This document shows positions 4,983 through 8,394 of a DNA stretch of 8,394 nt, piece by piece. Each line of letters opens with the position of its first letter. Positions within the stretch are counted from its first letter, which is position 1. Origin of the DNA: Candidatus Latescibacterota bacterium (GTDB lineage: Bacteria > Eisenbacteria > RBG-16-71-46 > SZUA-252). Location: positions 1 through 8,394 of the forward strand of contig JACQPZ010000074.1 of the NCBI GenBank assembly GCA_016207265.1, in the 5' to 3' direction. The position numbers were made by a program, and so were the translations under genes. A model generated the notes under the pieces. The model saw nothing but the letters and a program-made list of their open reading frames with translations. It was not told the DNA's origin and did no database searches.

Positions 4983-6911
4983 GTCGTGGTCCACTACCGG
5001 ACGCGCCCGGCGCTCGAGCGGCTGCTCCGGTCGCTTCGCGAGTCCCGCCCGCCGCCGCTTCGGGAGATCCTGGTCGTCAACAATTCGGGCGACCCGATCG
5101 AGGATCTCCTCGCCGGCCTTCCGTGGCCCGCGCGGGTCCTCGCGCCGGGGAGGAACCTGGGCTACGCGCGCGCCGTGAACGAGGGTATCCGCGCCGCCCG
5201 CGAGGAGGAGATCCTGATCCTGAACCCCGACGTTCAGGTCACGCCGGATTCGGTCGAACGGCTCCTTGCGCACGCGGCCAGGCATCCCCGCGCGGCGATC
5301 CTCGCGCCGAAGCTCCTGAACCCGGACGGAACCCTTCAGCTTTCGGCCCGGCGCTTTTACAATTGGAAGACGCTCCTCCTGCGCCGCGCCCCGCTCGGTC
5401 CCTACGCCGTCCGGAGCCGCACGCTCCGGGACCATCTGATGTCGGACTGGGACCACGCGGACACGCGCCCCGTCGATTGGGTGATCGGCGCGGCGATGCT
5501 CGTCAGGCGGCAGGCGATCCGCGACGTGGGGCTCATGGACGAGCGCTACTTTCTCTATTTCGAGGACGTCGATTGGTGCCAGCGGATGTGGCGCCACGGC
5601 TATGAGGTCCTGTACTGTGCCGACGCGACGATGGTCCATGAATACGCCCGAGGGAGCGCCCAGATCAGCCCGCGCTCGATCCGAGCGCACGCGGCGGGTC
5701 TGCTCCGGTTCGCGGAGAAATGGAGCGCCATCCTCTACGCCGTGAGCCAGCGACGACGCAGGATCCTCTCGTTGCTCACGGTCGGGGCGGACGTCCTCGC
5801 GGCGGGCGCCGCGTTCCTCGCCGCGTACGCGATCCGGCTCGCGCTCGCTCCGGTCTTCGCGAACCCCATGTTCCCGCTCTCGAGCTACGGAGGCCTCTTC
5901 TCCTTCACGATCGCCGTGACCGTCGCGGCCATGGCCGCGAACGGCCTCTACCGCCGCACGGTGTTCGTGGACGCGATCGAGCGCGTGTTCTCGATCGGAC
6001 AGGCCGTCGTGCAGGCGGGGCTCTTCCTCATGGCGGCCACGTATCTCTTCCAGATGCCGCGCTACTCGCGAGCGCTCGTGCTGATCCTGGGCCCGCTCCT
6101 CTTTTTCGCGCTGTTCGTCTCGCGCTCCCTCCTGGGGCGGCTCGGCGCGGGCGCGCGTCGGCAGGGGTTCGCGTTCGCGCGCGTGCTGATCGTGGGCGAA
6201 GGCGCGGAAGCCGAGCGTGTGCGCGCCACGTTCGAGCATGAGCGCCGCGCGGGGTTCGAGCCGCTCCGCGCCTCGGCGCCGGCCGACCCGAGCGAGGCGC
6301 CCGAAGCCGTCGCGGCGCGGCTTCGGGGCCTCGTCGAGACGGAGCGGGTCCAAATCGTGTGCGTCGTGCCCGAGCCGGGGGAGGTGCCGTATCTCCTCGC
6401 GGTGGCCGCTGCGCTGCGCGACTCGGGGGCCGCCGTCTACTGGGCGGGCTCGGTGGCGCAGCTCGCCGCGGAGGAGAGCCTGAGCCGCCTCGGCCCGGTG
6501 CGGGCCGTCCTGCTCCACGCCCCGAGCCGCGGGCTCTCGCTCAGGATGCGCAAGCGCGCGAGCGATCTCATGCTCTCGCTCTTCGTCGCGCCGTTCCGCT
6601 GGAGCGCCCTGCGCTCCTATCTCGCGGGACGCGGGGAGCGCTTCGGTCCGGCCGAGGCCTGGGGAAGCGTCTGGTCCGGGAGGTTGAGCTGGGTCGGACG
6701 GAGCGACTACGAGAAGGACTTCTGGCTGGACGTTCCCCCGTGGGCGCGGCTCGCGCTCGAGTCGCTCCGGCCCGGCGTGGTGACGCCGCCCGACGGCGCG
6801 GGGTCCGACCGGACGGAGCGCGTCGCGGCGGAGCTCGCCTACCTCTCGCGGTTCTCCCTCGCGGAAGACCTGCGCGTGTTCCTTCGCGCCACACGGGGAG
6901 CCGTGCGGTGA
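4968..6911 (+). CDS. GT2 glycosyltransferase fused to a degenerate polyprenyl glycosylphosphotransferase
   Basis: A 647-residue fusion in one unbroken frame. Residues 1 to about 250 are a rhamnosyltransferase-like GT2 domain: SLVVVHYRT (4-12), GRNLGYARAVNEG (61-73), LNPDVQV (85-91, the metal-site region), GAAMLVRR (174-181) and FEDVDWCQR (198-206). Residues about 265-390 carry four membrane helices, as in WcaJ/PHPT-type proteins. Residues about 404-515 form the usual Rossmann-like domain, starting VLIVGEGAEAERV (406-418). The end (524-647) keeps traces of the phosphotransferase domain: KRASDLMLSLFVAPF (529-543, the re-entrant helix with its Pro), LSWVGR (573-578, compare SlVGPRP), LRPGV (600-604) and YLSRFSLAEDLRVFLRAT (625-642). 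The KFRTM segment and the Asp-Glu catalytic pair are missing, so phosphotransfer is unlikely. The GT2 part looks active; the rest probably serves as a membrane anchor or partner-binding module. ATG 4968 has GGGAG at 4958-4962. Its TGA overlaps the next start. Confidence 0.87.
   Translation: MAISLVVVHYRTRPALERLLRSLRESRPPPLREILVVNNSGDPIEDLLAGLPWPARVLAPGRNLGYARAVNEGIRAAREEEILILNPDVQVTPDSVERLLAHAARHPRAAILAPKLLNPDGTLQLSARRFYNWKTLLLRRAPLGPYAVRSRTLRDHLMSDWDHADTRPVDWVIGAAMLVRRQAIRDVGLMDERYFLYFEDVDWCQRMWRHGYEVLYCADATMVHEYARGSAQISPRSIRAHAAGLLRFAEKWSAILYAVSQRRRRILSLLTVGADVLAAGAAFLAAYAIRLALAPVFANPMFPLSSYGGLFSFTIAVTVAAMAANGLYRRTVFVDAIERVFSIGQAVVQAGLFLMAATYLFQMPRYSRALVLILGPLLFFALFVSRSLLGRLGAGARRQGFAFARVLIVGEGAEAERVRATFEHERRAGFEPLRASAPADPSEAPEAVAARLRGLVETERVQIVCVVPEPGEVPYLLAVAAALRDSGAAVYWAGSVAQLAAEESLSRLGPVRAVLLHAPSRGLSLRMRKRASDLMLSLFVAPFRWSALRSYLAGRGERFGPAEAWGSVWSGRLSWVGRSDYEKDFWLDVPPWARLALESLRPGVVTPPDGAGSDRTERVAAELAYLSRFSLAEDLRVFLRATRGAVR
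6892..6905 (+). promoter_or_regulatory. RBS of the propeller gene, exposed in a hairpin tetraloop
   Basis: CACGG (6892-6896) and CCGTG (6901-6905) form a perfect 5-bp stem whose tetraloop is exactly GGAG (6897-6900). The extended SD GGGGAG (6895-6900) ends seven bases before GTG 6908 and supports that start within the GTGA overlap. Presentation of the SD in the loop may keep it accessible. The pairing is short and may be coincidental. Confidence 0.5.
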
Positions 6912-8394
6912 AGCGGCCCGCCCGGTTCGTTCTCGCGCTCTCCGCGTTGGCGTTGGCCGGAGCCGCGGGGCCGACCCGCGCGACGAATCTCTTCGTGACG
7001 AATCACGTGAACTCGAACGAGGTCCAGGGGATGGCGGTCTGGAAGGCGCGCCTCGCCATGGCGACCCTCGGCGGGATCGTGACGTACGATCCCGCGACCG
7101 GCGAGTTCGAGAAGATCCTACAGTCGCCCGCCGGCCTTCCCTCGAATCGCGTTCTTTGCGTCGAGGTGAGCCCGTCCGGGTCGCTCTGGGCCGGCACCAC
7201 CGAGTCCGGCGTCGCGCGAATCAAACCCGACGGCACCTTTCGCCGGACCTTGAGCACCTTCGACGGCCTGCCGGGGGACCGCGTGCAGACGATCTACGTG
7301 CGCAACGATTCCGTGTGGGTCGGAACGAACGCCGGCGCGGCGCTCCTGACCGAGAATCCGGGCACCGGCCGGATCGGATTCACGCGCTCCTACACGAGCG
7401 CGAGCACCTCGGGCGCGCTGGCGGGAGACGACGTGCGCGCGTTCCTCCAGGTCGGCGACACTCTCTGGTGCGCGACGACATCGGGGCTCTCGAGCTTCGC
7501 GTCCGGCGCGTGGCAGCTCCGCACGGCCGCTCTTTCCCTCGCCGCGACGTCGCTCGCGTTCCACGCGGACACGCTCTGGGCCGCGACCGCGCTGGGGCCC
7601 TACGCGTACGTGAACGGGGCATTCCAGGCGCGGAACGCGGGCCACGCGTTCACGAGCCAGGTCCTCTATGCGTCCACTTCGGGACTCTACTCGGGGGCCT
7701 CCCTCTTCGGCGCGTATCGATACGGGGGAGGATCGTGGTCGGCGCTGAACACGGGGCTCCCGAGCCTGCGCGTGACCTCGTTCCGAGAGACCGCGGGCGG
7801 GGATCTGTGGACGGGCACGCAAGGCGGGCTCGCGCGACTCGTCCCGACGGGGCCTTCGTGGGAAGCGCACCGCTCGCCCGGGCCCCTCGTGAACGGGACG
7901 CAGCGGGCGATCGTGGATTCGAGGGGGGTCTGGATCGGCACGGGGAACTTCTTCCCTCCGGTCGGGGGACGCGGCGTCGTGCTCCACTTCGACGGGCTCG
8001 ACTGGAGCGCGCTCACCAGCTCCACCACCGGCGGGTCGTTTCAGCAGACCGACGACTTCGCCGTCCTCTCCGACCGGTCGGGGAAGCTCTGGTTCGGACA
8101 CTGCTGCTCTCCCGGCCCCACGATCCCGCGCGTGGACCGGTGGGATCCCGCGACCGACACCTGGGACCGCCCCCCGGCCTACAACATCTGGGCGCTCGAG
8201 CAATCGCCGGCCGGGCCCGTCTACGGGGCAAGCTCCGATCTCGAGAACGGCGTCTACGTGTTCGACGCCTCGACTGGCGCGCTGACCGACTCGCTCACGC
8301 CCGCGAACTCGGGCCTCACGAGCAGCAACCTCCGCGCGATTCGGTTCGACAGCGCCGGAAAGGGATGGATCGGGACCGCCTTCAACGGGCTCGA
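6908..8394 (+). CDS. Secreted beta-propeller (Reg_prop repeat) protein, partial at the right edge
   Basis: The frame is open from GTG 6908 to the right edge, giving 495 residues without an end. The N-terminus (KR, then a hydrophobic run at 7-20 and PTRA at 22-25) is a likely Sec signal peptide, probably cleaved after Ala25. No lipobox Cys is seen. The rest consists of repeats of about 40-60 residues resembling the two-component-regulator propeller family, each with a strand, an xLW(A/V/T/I)GT turn and a GxxxxD strand. Clear units centre on SLWAGT (92-97), SVWVGT (135-140), TLWCAT (185-190), TLWAAT (222-227), DLWTGT (299-304), GVWIGT (340-345), KLWFGH (393-398) and KGWIGT (485-490), with a likely further unit at AMATLGGIVTYD (50-61). 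Such propellers are extracytoplasmic and bind ligands or partners. The C-terminus, which would show a kinase, a sorting signal or nothing, is missing. Overlap with the glycan operon suggests a surface role. Function unknown. Confidence 0.85.
   Translation, partial: MKRPARFVLALSALALAGAAGPTRATNLFVTNHVNSNEVQGMAVWKARLAMATLGGIVTYDPATGEFEKILQSPAGLPSNRVLCVEVSPSGSLWAGTTESGVARIKPDGTFRRTLSTFDGLPGDRVQTIYVRNDSVWVGTNAGAALLTENPGTGRIGFTRSYTSASTSGALAGDDVRAFLQVGDTLWCATTSGLSSFASGAWQLRTAALSLAATSLAFHADTLWAATALGPYAYVNGAFQARNAGHAFTSQVLYASTSGLYSGASLFGAYRYGGGSWSALNTGLPSLRVTSFRETAGGDLWTGTQGGLARLVPTGPSWEAHRSPGPLVNGTQRAIVDSRGVWIGTGNFFPPVGGRGVVLHFDGLDWSALTSSTTGGSFQQTDDFAVLSDRSGKLWFGHCCSPGPTIPRVDRWDPATDTWDRPPAYNIWALEQSPAGPVYGASSDLENGVYVFDASTGALTDSLTPANSGLTSSNLRAIRFDSAGKGWIGTAFNGL

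Noticed and set aside
6570..6700. Frameshift hiding the missing phosphotransferase motifs.
   Set aside because: The other forward frames show no KFRTM-like or DE-containing segment, and the stretch is too short to hold the missing residues.
6908..8394. Hybrid two-component sensor kinase.
   Set aside because: Only propeller repeats and a signal peptide are visible; no kinase or Y_Y_Y-type domain lies within the window, so this cannot be claimed.

Overview
The window is very GC-rich bacterial DNA, densely coded, with GTG as the preferred start and Shine-Dalgarno (SD) sequences of the GGAG/GGGAG type. Composition, the set of glycosyltransferases and the secreted propeller protein would fit a high-GC Gram-negative from the FCB superphylum or a nearby candidate phylum (Eisenbacteria-like is a guess). 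There is no rRNA or other taxonomic marker, so the assignment is weak.

Layout: a GT4-type glycosyltransferase fragment runs leftwards off the left edge (1-594, minus). After a divergent intergenic gap of about 60 bp, which carries a plausible sigma70-like promoter, five genes run rightwards as one apparent operon. They are: a TuaH-like GT4 glycosyltransferase (656-1804); a YfhO-type multi-spanning membrane protein (1801-4245); a DPM1-like polyprenyl-phosphate sugar synthase (4242-4955); a GT2 glycosyltransferase fused to the membrane and Rossmann parts of a polyprenyl glycosylphosphotransferase with a collapsed catalytic domain (4968-6911); and a secreted protein of Reg_prop-type beta-propeller repeats that runs off the right edge (6908-8394). 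Three of the four junctions are 4-base GTGA overlaps and the fourth is a 12-base gap, so translation is probably coupled throughout.

How the genes may work together (inference): the DPM1-like enzyme would load a sugar onto a polyprenyl phosphate on the cytoplasmic face. The YfhO-like protein would use that lipid-linked sugar on the outer face of the membrane, as in the CsbB/YfhO pairs of Firmicutes. The TuaH-like and GT2 enzymes would build the glycan from nucleotide sugars. No intact initiating phosphoglycosyltransferase, Wzx, Wzy or ABC exporter lies in the window, so these would have to be supplied from elsewhere.

The points most worth following up are the GT2/degenerate-phosphotransferase fusion, the DPM1-YfhO pair in a non-Firmicute-like context, an 11-bp perfect inverted repeat that would bury the SD of the DPM1-like gene, a 9-bp GC hairpin directly after the start codon of the YfhO-like gene, and the coupling of a propeller protein to a glycan operon. 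No tRNA, rRNA, CRISPR array, insertion sequence or clear terminator was seen, and no gene-free stretch exceeds about 60 bases.
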